Part shown: positions 21,201-31,267 of the stretch, one piece after another
How positions within the stretch are numbered: position 1 is the first letter of the stretch
Layout: each line of letters starts with the position of its first letter
NCBI RefSeq assembly: GCF_041153465.1
Contig: NZ_CP154858.1
Location: 496,001-560,000 of the forward strand
Length of the DNA: 64,000 bases
DNA from: Thermohahella caldifontis
GTDB taxonomy: Bacteria; Pseudomonadota; Gammaproteobacteria; Pseudomonadales; Oleiphilaceae
Direction: 5' to 3'
Program-made: the position numbers and the translations under genes
The notes under the pieces: generated by a model
What the model was told of the DNA's origin: nothing
What the model saw: the letters and a program-made list of their open reading frames with translations, nothing else
The model's database searches: none

Positions 21201-22478
21201 TCAGGCTTGAGATGCTTCCAGCGCCTGGCTCAGATCGGCGATGATGTCATCAATATGCTCGATGCCGATGGACAGGCGAACCATATCTTCCGTGACACCG
21301 GCACTGGCCAGTTCTTCGGCATTCAGCTGCCGGTGGGTGGTACTGGCCGGATGGCAGGCGAGTGACTTGGCGTCACCGATGTTGACGAGCCGCACGACCA
21401 TCTGAAGTGCGTCGATGAATCTGGCACCGGCCTCACGGCCTCCCTTGATGCCGAAGCTGAGAATGCCGGATGCCTTGCCTCCCATCAGGCGGTTGGCCAG
21501 TTCATGGTAGCGGTTTTCCGGCAGACCGGCGTAGTTGACCCAGCTGACTTCGGGACGTTTTGCCAGAAATTCTGCGACCTTTTGCGTGTTCTCGCAGTGA
21601 CGCTCCATGCGCAGCGGCAGTGTCTCCATTCCCTGCAGGATCAGGAAGGCATTGAACGGGGACAGGGCGGCACCCATGTTTCGCAGCGGTACGACACGGG
21701 CCCGGCCAATGAACGCGGCTTCGCCCAGTGCTTCGGCATAAACCACACCATGATAGGAGGGGTCAGGCTCGTTGAACTGGGGGAAGCGATCCTTGTGCTC
21801 GGCCCAGGGGAATTTCCCGGAATCGACGATCACGCCACCAATGGTGGTGCCATGTCCACCGATGTATTTGGTCAGCGAGTGGACCACGATATGGGCACCA
21901 TACTCGAAGGGGCGGCACAAGACGGGGGTGGCAACGGTATTGTCAACGACCAGCGGAACGCCCACTTCGTTGGCCAGCTTGCCAAGCGCTTCCAGATCAA
22001 TGATGTTGCCTGCCGGGTTGCCGATGGATTCGCAGTAGATGGCCTTGGTGCGGTCGTCAATCAGTTTGCGGAAGGCCCCGACGTCATCGCCGCTGGCGAA
22101 GCGGACTTCGATGCCCTGTTGGGGAAGCGTGTGGGCGAACAGGTTGTAAGTGCCGCCATACAGTTGGCTGACGCTGACGATGTTGTCGCCTGCGGCGGCC
22201 AGTGTCTGGATCGTCGCGGTGATGGCGGCCATGCCCGAAGCCATGGTCAGGGCGCCGATTCCGCCTTCCAGTGCGGCCATTCGTGCTTCCAGCACGGCAT
22301 TGGTCGGGTTCATGATGCGTGAGTAGATGTTGCCCTGAACCTTGAGGTCGAAGAGGTCCGCGCCATGCTGTGTATTGTCGAAGGCATAGGAGGTGGTCTG
22401 GTAGATGGGCACTGCGACAGCCTTGGTGGTCGGATCGGGGCTGTAGCCAGCGTGAATGACGAGAGTTTCCTGTTTCAT
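21201..22478 (-). CDS. metY: O-acetylhomoserine sulfhydrylase (Cys/Met metabolism PLP enzyme)
   Basis: 425 aa, the length of the OAH/OAS sulfhydrylase branch, longer than MetZ or MetB. Start MKQETLVIHAGYSPDPTTKAV. The PLP lysine is K204 in VHSLTKYIGGHG, and the ring-stacking tyrosine is in SQLYGGTYNLF. It makes homocysteine from O-acetylhomoserine and sulfide. A second sulfhydrylase, metZ, lies at 59134, so this strain has two entry routes to homocysteine. tal lies 36 bases upstream on the same strand. Confidence 0.93.
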   Translation of the reverse strand: MKQETLVIHAGYSPDPTTKAVAVPIYQTTSYAFDNTQHGADLFDLKVQGNIYSRIMNPTNAVLEARMAALEGGIGALTMASGMAAITATIQTLAAAGDNIVSVSQLYGGTYNLFAHTLPQQGIEVRFASGDDVGAFRKLIDDRTKAIYCESIGNPAGNIIDLEALGKLANEVGVPLVVDNTVATPVLCRPFEYGAHIVVHSLTKYIGGHGTTIGGVIVDSGKFPWAEHKDRFPQFNEPDPSYHGVVYAEALGEAAFIGRARVVPLRNMGAALSPFNAFLILQGMETLPLRMERHCENTQKVAEFLAKRPEVSWVNYAGLPENRYHELANRLMGGKASGILSFGIKGGREAGARFIDALQMVVRLVNIGDAKSLACHPASTTHRQLNAEELASAGVTEDMVRLSIGIEHIDDIIADLSQALEASQA

Positions 22479-22514
22479 TGAGCGTTTCCTGTTGATGTTT
22501 GTGTTGTTGTGGTT

Positions 22515-23483
22515 TCAGCCCGCATGGTTGCGGGCCAGATCCTGAATTTTTGCAAGCAGCGTACGCTGGTCTGCGGCAAACTTGCGGATGCCTTCCGCCA
22601 GCTTTTCCGTCGCCATCGCATCTTCGTTCATCTGCCAGCGGAATTCGGCCTCGTCCAGCTCCAGTACCGTTTCCTTTGCCACCTGATCCGGACTGAGCAC
22701 TCGCTTCAGCGGGCCATGATCCTCTGAAAGCTGTGCGAGCAGCTCCGGACTGATGGTCAGCTTGTCGCAGCCAGCCAGGGCCTCGATCTGTCCGGTATTT
22801 CTGAAGGATGCACCCATCACGATGGTTTTGTAGCCGTGACTCTTGTAGAAGTGGTAAATCCTGCGGACAGACTGTACGCCGGGATCTTCTGCCGGGGGAA
22901 TGTGGCTGACACCGCGTTGCCTGCAGTACCAGTCATAGATTCTCCCCACGAACGGGGAAATCAGAAACACGCCGGCCTGCGCACAAGCGACTGCCTGCAC
23001 GAAGGAGAACAACAGTGTCAGATTGCAGTGGATGCCTTCCTTTTCCAGCTGTTCCGCAGCCTTGATACCTTCCCAGGTGGCCGCGATCTTGAACAGGATC
23101 CGGCTGCTGTCGGTGCCCATCTTTTCATAGGCCTCGGCCAGTCGCCTGACCCGGTCTGCCGTGGCATCGGTGCGGAATGACAGGGTCGGATCCACTTCGG
23201 TCGAGACAAAACCCGGTACGCGCTTGCTGATGTCGGCACCCACGGCCACACTGAGGTAATCGATGGCCGCAGCGGCAGCTTCATCCGGATCGCTCGTGTT
23301 CCGATAACGGCGCGCCGCCTCCTCGAGGACGGGGCGAAACACCGGTAAGGACACGGCCTTCAGGATCAGGGAGGGATTGGTGGCGGCATCCCGGGGCCTG
23401 AATCGTTCGATGGCCTCCAGATCACCGGTATCCGCCACGACTTCGGTAAACTTCTGCAGTTGTTCCAGCTTGGAGGGATTCAT
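22515..23483 (-). CDS. tal: Transaldolase
   Basis: 322 aa, TalB-type. It moves a dihydroxyacetone unit between sugar phosphates in the non-oxidative pentose phosphate pathway. The Schiff-base lysine is K132 in [13 protein letters not shown]. The N-terminal signature is [12 protein letters not shown], and [20 protein letters not shown] is diagnostic. Its start overlaps the dusA stop (ATGA), and metY follows. Confidence 0.97.
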   Translation of the reverse strand: MNPSKLEQLQKFTEVVADTGDLEAIERFRPRDAATNPSLILKAVSLPVFRPVLEEAARRYRNTSDPDEAAAAAIDYLSVAVGADISKRVPGFVSTEVDPTLSFRTDATADRVRRLAEAYEKMGTDSSRILFKIAATWEGIKAAEQLEKEGIHCNLTLLFSFVQAVACAQAGVFLISPFVGRIYDWYCRQRGVSHIPPAEDPGVQSVRRIYHFYKSHGYKTIVMGASFRNTGQIEALAGCDKLTISPELLAQLSEDHGPLKRVLSPDQVAKETVLELDEAEFRWQMNEDAMATEKLAEGIRKFAADQRTLLAKIQDLARNHAG

Positions 23484-24493
23484 GAGGTCTCCAGACGTCC
23501 TGTGCGAGTGATTGAATACTGTGCCATGGTTTCCCGGAGGTGTCCGAGAAGCTCCGGTGTGGCGTCCTGCCGCACGCCCTGAGTGGAAAGCGTCCGGCGA
23601 AAGACCCGGCCACCCTTGCAGCCATGGAACAGGCCCAGAATATGACGCAGACTATGCCATACCGGCTGACCGCGTTCAAACTCTGCCTGCACGTAGGGAA
23701 GAAAGGCGTCCAGCACTTCAAGCCTGTCCCCGGTCGGTGCCGGTGTGCCAAACAGGAGGGGATCCACGTCATGCAGGATCCACGGGCGCTGATAGGCCGC
23801 CCGGCCAATCATCACACCGTCAACATGCCGGAGATGGTGTTGTGCTTCGGAAACGTCCTGAATACCGCCATTGATGATGATTTCCAGGTCCGGAAAATCC
23901 TGCTTGAGCCGATAGACGCTTTCGTGATCCAGCGGCGGGATCTCGCGGTTTTCCTTGGGGCTCAGGCCGCTGAGGATGGCCTTGCGGGCGTGTACGTAGA
24001 ACGTGCGAATGCCTGCATCCGCCTGCCGGGCGACAAAATCCCGCAGGAACGCATAGCTGTCCAGATCATCAATCCCCAGACGATGCTTGATGGTCACGGG
24101 GAGGCGGGTGGCAGACTGCATGGCCTTCAGACATTGGGCCACGCGTTCGCCGTGTCCCATGAGGCAGGCTCCGATCATGTTGTTCTGAACGCGGTCGGAA
24201 GGACAGCCCACGTTCAGATTAACCTCGTCGTAACCCCATTCTTCAGCAAGGCGGGCACACTCGGCCAGCTCTGCCGGGTCGCTGCCGCCAAGCTGAAGGG
24301 CGACCGGATGTTCCACCGGATGAAAATCCAGGAAGCGCTTCCGGTCACCATGGAGAATGGCGCCGGTGGTGACCATTTCGGTGAACAGGAACGTGTGCCG
24401 GCTGATCTGGCGGGCAAAGTAGCGCCAGGCCGGTGTGGTCCAGTCCATCATGGGCGCCGCGCAGAAGCGCCGGTCGGGGAGGGAGTCTGTCAT
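23480..24493 (-). CDS. dusA: tRNA-dihydrouridine(20/20a) synthase DusA
   Basis: 337 aa. FMN-dependent reductase of U20/U20a in tRNA. Conserved: [19 protein letters not shown] at the start, [23 protein letters not shown] (holding the catalytic cysteine), [20 protein letters not shown], and NGGIQDVSE followed by [13 protein letters not shown]. The DusA-type N-terminal HTFLFTEM is present. It overlaps both neighbours by four bases (selD upstream, tal downstream). Confidence 0.96.
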   Translation of the reverse strand: MTDSLPDRRFCAAPMMDWTTPAWRYFARQISRHTFLFTEMVTTGAILHGDRKRFLDFHPVEHPVALQLGGSDPAELAECARLAEEWGYDEVNLNVGCPSDRVQNNMIGACLMGHGERVAQCLKAMQSATRLPVTIKHRLGIDDLDSYAFLRDFVARQADAGIRTFYVHARKAILSGLSPKENREIPPLDHESVYRLKQDFPDLEIIINGGIQDVSEAQHHLRHVDGVMIGRAAYQRPWILHDVDPLLFGTPAPTGDRLEVLDAFLPYVQAEFERGQPVWHSLRHILGLFHGCKGGRVFRRTLSTQGVRQDATPELLGHLRETMAQYSITRTGRLETS

Positions 24494-25523
24494 CGTATCC
24501 GTATTCCGGGTGAATCCGTTTGCCGGTCAACAAGGTGTCCGATCGGGCTGGCCGGCAGACCGTGGGCCGTCAGGCACTGCTCGACTTCATTCCGGGCCTC
24601 TTCGGCAACAGCGACGAGAAGGCCGCCGCTGGTCTGGGGATCTGCCAGAAGGTTGAGCCACTGGTCGTCGTCGGCAAAAATCCGGGCCCCGTAACTCTCC
24701 AGATTGCGGCGGGTGCCACCGGGAATGGCGCCTGCGGTCATGGCCTCGCGACACCGGGCAGAAGCGGCAGGGAGGCGGCATCGAGTTCCGCCACCAGTCC
24801 GGCAGGTGTGCACATTTCAAGCAGGTGGCCGGCAAGCCCGAAACCGGTCACGTCGGTCATGGCATGGACACCCGCGATGGCGGCCAGGGCCTGTCCTGCA
24901 CGATTCATCTGGCACATGGTGTCAACCGCCGGCTTTACCCCGGACTCGTCGATGAGTCCGCGTTTCAATGCGGTGGTCAGTATGCCGATACCCAGGGCTT
25001 TCGTCAGGTAAAGCAGGTCGCCCGGCCTTGCCGTGTCATTGCGCCTGAGATTCTGAATGCTGACCCGGCCCGTGACCGCAAGGCCGAAGATGGGTTCCGG
25101 CGCATCAATGCTGTGACCGCCCGCCAGGGGGATTCCGGCATCGTGGCAGGCCATCCGGCCGCCATCAAGTACCTGTGCAGCCACCGATGCCGGCAGCACG
25201 TTCACGGGCCAGCCCAGAATGGCAATGGCCATGAGTGGCTGGCCGCCCATTGCATAGACGTCGCTGATCGCATTGGTGGCGGCAATGCGTCCAAAGGTGG
25301 TGGGATCGTCCACAATGGGCATGAAGAAGTCGGTGGTGGAAATGATCGCGGTGCCGTCTCCGAGATCCAGGACGGCAGCATCATCACGGCTGTCATAGCC
25401 GACCAGCAAGCCGGGCGCATCAATGCGCTCCAATCGGGATTGCAGAATCTCGGTCAGCACCTGGGGTGCAATCTTGCACCCGCATCCGGCGCCGTGACTG
25501 TACTGTGTCAGACGTAAGGTCAT
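24490..25523 (-). pseudogene. selD: Selenide, water dikinase SelD, broken by a single-base frameshift
   Basis: SelD makes selenophosphate for selenocysteine and 2-selenouridine. The first frame starts at the ATG at 25523 and runs [20 protein letters not shown], with catalytic cysteine C14, partner K17 and [20 protein letters not shown]. It ends in a premature stop at 24738-24740 just after ASLPLLPGV. The continuation [21 protein letters not shown] to LADPQTSGGLLVAVAEE and the true stop at 24490 lies in another frame. The span is 1034 bases; one added base near 24749-24750 gives a normal 344-aa SelD. No slippery heptamer is seen. Either a real null allele or a sequencing error. The dusA start overlaps the restored stop. 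Confidence 0.88.
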
Positions 25524-25576
25524 GCCTGGAAAACTCCCGCTCAGGCTGGAAATTTGCCTGCCGGAGTGTAGCAGAT

Positions 25577-28263
25577 TCAGCCGGAATCCAGAATGCCGGT
25601 TTCTACCGCCCTGATCACGGCTTGCGCCCGGTTGCGCACGCCCAGTTTGCCGTAGAGGTTGCGCAGGTGCGTCTTGACGGTGGCCGTGCTGATATGGAGC
25701 GCATCGGCAATATCCTGGTTGCTCTGGCCGGTTTTCAGCCAACTGAGGATTTCCCTTTCCCGTTCACTGAGTGGCTCGGTCATCGGGTTGTCAACCTGCC
25801 CGGACGCAGCGCTTGCTGCCGGGGCCTGGTCGCCCAGGATATGCGCCACCACCGCACCCATGCCAGGTTGGGTGCGGACATGGTGTAAAACCGGGTTCAG
25901 GTCCGGGCACTGATCCCGATAGAGTTGGAGCATCTCCCAGGGATCGGCCCGTCTGACGGCGCCGGCAAATGCTTCCGAAGCTCCCGCTTTGTCGCCGTTC
26001 AGCCAGTGCCATTGGGCCTTGAGAAGAAGTACCTGTGCTGCACGCGCCTGCTGACCTTCGCGCAATGAGGCCTCCAGCAGTGCTTCAATATGTGTGACCA
26101 TATCAGGGGGCGGGCACTGCAGGCGAACCTTCAGCCACAGCAATGTCAGGCGCCGCCGCTGCTCAAGGGTGCCCGCAAGCGTGTCCGGAGAATGGCGTAT
26201 CGCCCATTCTGCCAGCGGCATGGGATTGCCGCGAGCGGCTTCGCATATGCTGAGCATGACATCGGGGGGCGGTGTGAGGAACGGCCAGGCGCCCTCAATC
26301 TGTGCGGCAGTTCTCGAAAGCTCGGAGGCGGCGCGAGTGGCCTCGTCCAGATCGCCGAGTCCCAGGTGAATCCACCAGTGGTACAGTCTGAAGTACACGG
26401 CGTGATAAGGGTTCAGGGCACCACCTGAGTGACGCCACGCTTCTGCCAGAGATGCCCTGGCCTTGTTCAGCTCCCCCGCTCGCGGTGAATGATGGCTGAA
26501 AAGTAGTGCGTAACGGCGTAAACGGGATGGTGGATCCAGATGTCGTTCAGTTGCTGTCGGGCATCGCGAAGAAAGACTTCGGCCAGGCTGATTTCTCCGC
26601 GGTCGACAAGGGCCGGTATCAGCCATGACAGGGTGGCAACCAGGCAGATCCGGTCGCCCGATTCGGTGGCGGCCGAGACGGCCCGGGTCATGAATCGGAT
26701 GCCTTCGGCGCTGGCACCCTGCATGAAGGCGTCGGCACCCTTGGATTTCAATGCCCAGGCCTGAAGATGGGGTTGATCCTTGAAGCGCGAGACATCCAGG
26801 TTCCGGGTCAGACGGGCGCTTTCTTCAATGTCGCCCCGCCACCGGGCCAGATGTGCCAGCAGGAAGCAGAATCTTGCACGGAGCGCTTCGATGGCTTCAG
26901 CGTCGGCCTGCAGGCCGCTGGCAGCGACCTGGTCCGGGCCGAGCAGCGGCTGTGCCTGCGCCGCCAGCGCAGCGGATAATTCCGCGTTGCCCTCTGCAAA
27001 CGCCCGGGATGCCCGCAGATACAGTACCCATGGATTGTTGCTCGTCCAGGGCTCCGGGAGCTGTTCCAGAATCCGGCGTCCCCTGTGGTAATGGCCGCCC
27101 TGAACAAGATCCTTCTGATGGTCTGACAGGGCCTGACTGAGTTGCGGCCACATGCCGTGATCCGCGAGCAGATCAAGACCCTCGATCAGCTGGCCCGTGC
27201 TCAGGTACCAGCGGCTTGCCGCAAGGATGACCTCCTCCGGCAGCTGTCCGGTGCCGAAACGTCGCCTGAGCCAGCTGCGGAGGAGATCGTGCAGGACATA
27301 CTGAGGTTCGTTTTCCAGTCTGTGCTCGGTACAGGGCAGGCTGGAGGATGCAAGGGCCCTGAGCAGTATCCGTGCATCCCAGCGGGGCAACACCTCTCGG
27401 CAAAAACTTTCGGAAAAGGAAGGAAACGCAGCCAGAACGGGCAGTGCATCCTTGAGCACCTGGGGCAGGTAGGGGAAGACTTCATGGGTCAGGTAGTCGT
27501 CAAGCAGCCTGTCGTCGGTCAGACTGGGTGGTCCGCTGAGTTGCCCCGTCTGTGTGAGCCGGCAGGCCGTAAACTGAATGGCTGCCGCCCAACCTTGAGT
27601 CTGCCGGAAAAGGGCACCGGACAGCTGTTCGTCGAGTTCCAGCTGAAAGCGCCTGCTGACCCACTCCCGTATGTCCGACTGGCCGAACGAGAGTGCAGTC
27701 TTGTCAATCATGGCGAGCTGGTTGCGGACTTGCCTGCGGGGCAGGTCCAGCTCGGGGAGTTGCCGGGCTGTCAGGACGACATGAAGGTAGTCCGGCAGGT
27801 AATCCAGAAAACGGGCCAGATCGGCGAGCAGGGCGGGGTCTTCGATGGCATGAACATCATCCCATACCCAGACCAGTCTGTCCGGCCTCGACCAACTGCG
27901 TGCGTGATCCTGAAGTGCGCTCAGTAAAGCAGTGCAAGGGTCATCAGCGGGAAAGGGGGTCATGGAGGGGCTTTCTGTCACCAGGAGGCGGCGAACCCGG
28001 TCCACAGTCCTTCCCAGGCTGTGAATGAGCGTATGCCAGAGCCGGTCCGGGTCATTGTCCGTCCGGTCCAGGGTGGCCCAGGCCTGCACGGGGCGCCGCA
28101 GTGCCAGCCATTGCGCCACGGCAGTCGTCTTGCCATAACCGGCTGGTGCAATCAGTGCCGTGACGGGCGCCCGGGTGGCCTGATCCAGCTTGTCCATGAT
28201 GGCAGGACGCTGAACCAGATCGTCCGGCAGTCGCGGCGGGCGTAATTTGGTTTCAATGAGCAT
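25577..28263 (-). pseudogene. MalT-type LuxR-family transcriptional regulator, broken by a frameshift in a G5 run
   Basis: The first frame (28263 to 26467) has the MalT-like ATPase module: start MLIETKLRPPRLPDDLVQRP, Walker A APAGYGKTTAV, Walker B LVWVWDDVHAIEDP, then winged-helix and TPR-like repeats. It stops after SAIIHRERGS. The next frame resumes at once with GELNKARASLAEAWRHSGG and ends in a LuxR helix-turn-helix ([20 protein letters not shown], then [20 protein letters not shown]). The break is at five Gs (plus-strand C5 at 26473-26477); a sixth would restore 895 aa, the MalT size. The inducer and targets are unknown. The DUF2156 gene lies 15 bases upstream. Confidence 0.87.
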
Positions 28264-28278
28264 GAATTCAGTGTGCCA

Positions 28279-29334
28279 TCAATCCGGGAGAATGCCAGTC
28301 CCCTTGAGTACGCCCCAGGTGACCTTTAACGCATTTTTTGACGGGGTGCACACATACCAGGGCTCCAGGTTTCCGCGGTATCTGGATTTGTGATAGGCGA
28401 GCGCCTGAAATGCATAGAACCGGTGCCCGTACCGGTGCATGAGCTGACCGACACGGAAAAGCATGGCGGACTGGTTGGGGCAGGGCCGGAGCTGATCCAG
28501 TGGTGCAATACCCAGGGACAGGCGACGGATGCCTTCCTTCCGGAATATATCGATGGCATGGAGCAATGTGTAGTCCAGTACAGGATGTTTCGCCCATTCC
28601 GGGTCACTGCGCAGAATGTTGGCGCAGTATCCGGAGATCATGCCGTTTTCAAACCAGGGGTCAAAAAAAATGAAGCCGAGGAGACGTCCGTCTGCATGAT
28701 GACAGTAAAACTTTCGGACGCCCCACTCAGCCTTGAACACAGGTGGTCGTGTCAAAAGGCGTAGTTCCCTGGCCTGTATACGCTTGGTTTGCCGCCAGGC
28801 CTCCGAGATGGAGTCGACGGAATCCGGAATATGGGGAACGTGGGTATGTTCCACCACGGTAACAGGTAACCTCCTGCTGAGGTTGGCCGCATGGCGAAGC
28901 TGCTTTTTCTCCTTGCCGGCGAGATCGAAAGTCTGCAGATCGATGGCATGTTCCATGCCCATGTGATTGACAGTCCAGCCAAGCCTTGCTGCCGCCTTGG
29001 CAACTTCGGCGGTCACACCCAGCAGAACAGGTGTTCCGGGGAGTTGCTGGGCCTGGACAAGCGTCTGTTCAAAGGCCTGTTGCGGTACCAGAGGATTGGT
29101 GCAACTGAGGTTGATGGTTCCGAAAGGTGTGCGAACCGGGGCATAACTGAAGCATCCGTCATTCACAAAGTGGTGGGTGAGTCCGGCCTGGACCGTGAAG
29201 TAGGCGCTGCTTTGACTGCCATGACGGATCAGTGCGTCCCGGAGTCGTTCCGGTATCCGGTGCAATTCTGTTCTGGCTTGTTTGTTTTCTGCCACATGCT
29301 GGAGATGGGCGGTGTGTCGCAGTGTCGATTCCAT
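28279..29334 (-). CDS. DUF2156 protein, lysyl-phosphatidylglycerol synthase C-terminal-like, soluble
   Basis: 351 aa. It resembles the catalytic half of MprF-type aminoacyl-phosphatidylglycerol synthases (two tandem GNAT-like folds). Recognisable parts are SSAYFTVQAGLTHHF early on, LGFIFFDPWFENGMISGYCA in the middle, and KEGIRRLSLGIAPLDQL later. It has no membrane helices and no flippase domain. Whether it transfers an aminoacyl group to lipid or acylates something else cannot be read from sequence. It precedes the MalT-type regulator on the same strand and follows the chaN-like gene after 103 bases. Confidence 0.75.
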   Translation of the reverse strand: MESTLRHTAHLQHVAENKQARTELHRIPERLRDALIRHGSQSSAYFTVQAGLTHHFVNDGCFSYAPVRTPFGTINLSCTNPLVPQQAFEQTLVQAQQLPGTPVLLGVTAEVAKAAARLGWTVNHMGMEHAIDLQTFDLAGKEKKQLRHAANLSRRLPVTVVEHTHVPHIPDSVDSISEAWRQTKRIQARELRLLTRPPVFKAEWGVRKFYCHHADGRLLGFIFFDPWFENGMISGYCANILRSDPEWAKHPVLDYTLLHAIDIFRKEGIRRLSLGIAPLDQLRPCPNQSAMLFRVGQLMHRYGHRFYAFQALAYHKSRYRGNLEPWYVCTPSKNALKVTWGVLKGTGILPD

Positions 29335-29437
29335 GATCGTTTATCCCGGCAGACTTTCATGCTTGTCAGCCTACACTGCAGGACGCAGGGAAACATCCAC
29401 CGGGAGGATGAGTGGGATGAGTGAACTGTGATTCGGT

Positions 29438-30424
29438 TCAAGGTTTCGTTATCCTGCGTTGATTGAAGGCTGCGCACAAATCTTCCGGTACCGTTTCCGG
29501 CGGGGCCAGATAGACCACGTCGTACCTGGGGCGTTCGGGGAACCTGGAGTCGAACAGGTAGGCTTCCGCGTGTGGCTTGTCCGTCTCGGTTTCAAGCAGA
29601 CCCATGTTCAGAATGCTGACATCGGGGCGAAGTGACTTGAGCCTGCTGATCAGCCCCAGGTTATAGTCCGTGTGTCCGTTGCCGACAATGACAACAACCG
29701 GTCGTCGGTCCGTCTCCAGCATGGCTGCGATTTGTTCGGCCATGGTTTGATTGCGCGCCTGCCAGACACGGAACAGCTTTCTCAGGTAGGGCTCTGGTCC
29801 CCAGCCACAGTGGGATGCCCTGATCCGCTCGAACATCACCTTCCGGTAAAGCGGATCTGCATCCTCTGTCTCGGGCAACTGGCGCCTTTCCACGGGCAGC
29901 AACTTGTCCTCGCCCAGTGCTCCGAGCCGGGCACGCAGGGCGACGGGCAGATCGATGCCGAATGCCGGGCTGCCGGATGCCTTCAGCTGTCGGAAAAGCG
30001 GCGCATACTGTTGCCAGGGCAGCCCGTCTTCCTCCATGTTCAGTGCCCTGCGCAGGGCTTCCTCGGTCATGGGCTTTCCATGGACCGGAGGATCGATATA
30101 TTGCATGAGCAGAGAAGTCTGGTCGCGGCTGAACATCTCCATCCCGAGCGCCGGACGACGACCGTGTTCGACAAGCGCTTTCAGCAGCTTTTGCTGTAGC
30201 CCGTGGTGATACCGGTTGTCATGTTTCTCGGCCAGGATGACCACGTCCGCCTGCATGGCGCGCCGGAAAACTTCGGATTCGGCAATGCCTCCCTGAACCG
30301 TCTGAAACGTATTGTTCAATGGATGTGGACGGGGAGACTGTTGCATGAGGCTGCAGGATTGCAGAAACCAGACAGCAATCAGAATCAAAGCGGGGCGGAT
30401 CTTACGGGCGGACAAACGGTTCAC
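29438..30424 (-). CDS. ChaN-family lipoprotein (haem-binding/TIKI-like superfamily)
   Basis: 328 aa with a GTG start. The N-terminal signal ends in a lipobox, LQSC, making an outer-membrane or periplasmic lipoprotein likely. The ChaN domain shows DVVILAEKHDNRYHHGLQ, RRPALGMEMFSRDQTSLLMQ, FERIRASHCGWG and VVVIVGNGHTDYNLGL. Campylobacter ChaN binds haem, and the wider family includes TIKI proteases; which applies here is open. The comEA-like gene ends 42 bases upstream, probably in one transcript. Confidence 0.85.
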   Translation of the reverse strand: MNRLSARKIRPALILIAVWFLQSCSLMQQSPRPHPLNNTFQTVQGGIAESEVFRRAMQADVVILAEKHDNRYHHGLQQKLLKALVEHGRRPALGMEMFSRDQTSLLMQYIDPPVHGKPMTEEALRRALNMEEDGLPWQQYAPLFRQLKASGSPAFGIDLPVALRARLGALGEDKLLPVERRQLPETEDADPLYRKVMFERIRASHCGWGPEPYLRKLFRVWQARNQTMAEQIAAMLETDRRPVVVIVGNGHTDYNLGLISRLKSLRPDVSILNMGLLETETDKPHAEAYLFDSRFPERPRYDVVYLAPPETVPEDLCAAFNQRRITKP

Positions 30425-30466
30425 TTCAATGCTCTATGAGTTGTATTGAAAACAGTATAAACGCAT

Positions 30467-30754
30467 TTATGGTCCGGTCGTGATTCTGTGCGCATTCTTT
30501 TTGACTGTTTTTTCGCCGATACCCTTGACAAGAACCAGCTCATGGATGTTCTTGAATGGTCCGTGTTTGCGACGGTATTCAATAATGCGCCATGCTTTTT
30601 GCGGGCCTATGCCTTTTAACTGAACCAGCTCGTTGGCTGTCGCGGTATTGATATTAATTCGTTGCAACAATTCAGCATGGGATTGAAGCGAGATGCTGAG
30701 CGATATCAAAAGTGCGCCAATCAAAGTCATAAAAAACCGCTGAACGGACATCAT
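30467..30754 (-). CDS. comEA: ComEA-like helix-hairpin-helix DNA-binding protein
   Basis: 95 aa from the ATG at 30754; AGGAGG lies 11 bases ahead, and a TTG at 30763 is too close to it. A signal peptide runs to about residue 27 ([21 protein letters not shown]). The mature protein is two HhH motifs, [20 protein letters not shown] and [16 protein letters not shown]. ComEA is a periplasmic DNA receptor in natural transformation. The symbol is by family; whether this cell is competent is not shown here, although pilZ lies nearby. Confidence 0.88.
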   Translation of the reverse strand: MMSVQRFFMTLIGALLISLSISLQSHAELLQRININTATANELVQLKGIGPQKAWRIIEYRRKHGPFKNIHELVLVKGIGEKTVKKNAHRITTGP

Positions 30755-30799
30755 GTCTTTCAAAGCCTCCTGCTTTAATGTTCGGGTTTCGTTTATTGC

Positions 30800-30827
30800 T
30801 TGACCATTATAAAATAATCTCTATCTT
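30800..30827 (+). promoter_or_regulatory. Candidate sigma-70 promoter for mvaT
   Basis: TTGACC and TATCTT spaced by 16 bases in a strongly AT-rich stretch. It ends about 37 bases before the mvaT ATG. Confidence 0.55.
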
Positions 30828-30864
30828 ATAAAAGGCCCTTTATTTATTAACCGGAGAAATCTGA

Positions 30865-31218
30865 ATGGCGAACAAGATTGAAGAGTTTTTTGAACTGAAG
30901 CGTCTGCTCGAAGAAAAAGAACGGCGTCTCAAGGCACTTGAAGCAGACAAGGATATTCAGAACTATTTCAGATTTCAGGAAGAACTGAAAGCCCTGATGG
31001 GCAAGTATGACATGCGCCCGGCTGACGTGGCCAAGGTGCTGGGGCTGGGTGCACCGGCCGGGAGCGCCAAGTCAGGCGGCGCCAAGAGAGCGCTGCGGGT
31101 TTACAAGAACCCCAATACTGGCGAAGTGGTGGAAACCCGTGGTGGCAACCACAAGGTGCTGAATGCATGGCGCAAGCAATACGGAAAGGAAACGGTCGAA
31201 GGCTGGCGCGTTCAGTAA
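30865..31218 (+). CDS. mvaT: MvaT/MvaU-family H-NS-like nucleoid protein
   Basis: 117 aa with a GGAG ribosome binding site. The N-terminal coiled coil is at residues 1-45 (FFELKRLLEEKERRLKALEA). A linker follows, then the MvaT AT-binding domain (RVYKNPNTGEVVETRGGNHK, then VLNAWRKQYG). The RGGNHK turn is the MvaT minor-groove pincer. Such proteins silence AT-rich, often horizontally acquired DNA and are best known from Pseudomonadales, so this gene is a useful lineage marker. It is a single gene ending in an intrinsic terminator. Confidence 0.94.
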   Translation: MANKIEEFFELKRLLEEKERRLKALEADKDIQNYFRFQEELKALMGKYDMRPADVAKVLGLGAPAGSAKSGGAKRALRVYKNPNTGEVVETRGGNHKVLNAWRKQYGKETVEGWRVQ

Positions 31219-31240
31219 TTGCGCGTCCGGTATTCGGATA

Positions 31241-31267
31241 AAAGGGTGGCGTTCAGCCACCCTTTTT
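31241..31267. terminator. Bidirectional intrinsic terminator, mvaT and znuA-like gene
   Basis: Stem GGGTGGC/GCCACCC with a five-base loop; AAA precedes it and TTTTT follows. The right half of the hairpin contains the last codons and stop of the convergent znuA-like gene. Confidence 0.85.

Noticed and set aside
24700..24770. Programmed frameshifting in selD
   Set aside because: No slippery heptamer, no Shine-Dalgarno-like stimulator and no conserved precedent in SelD.
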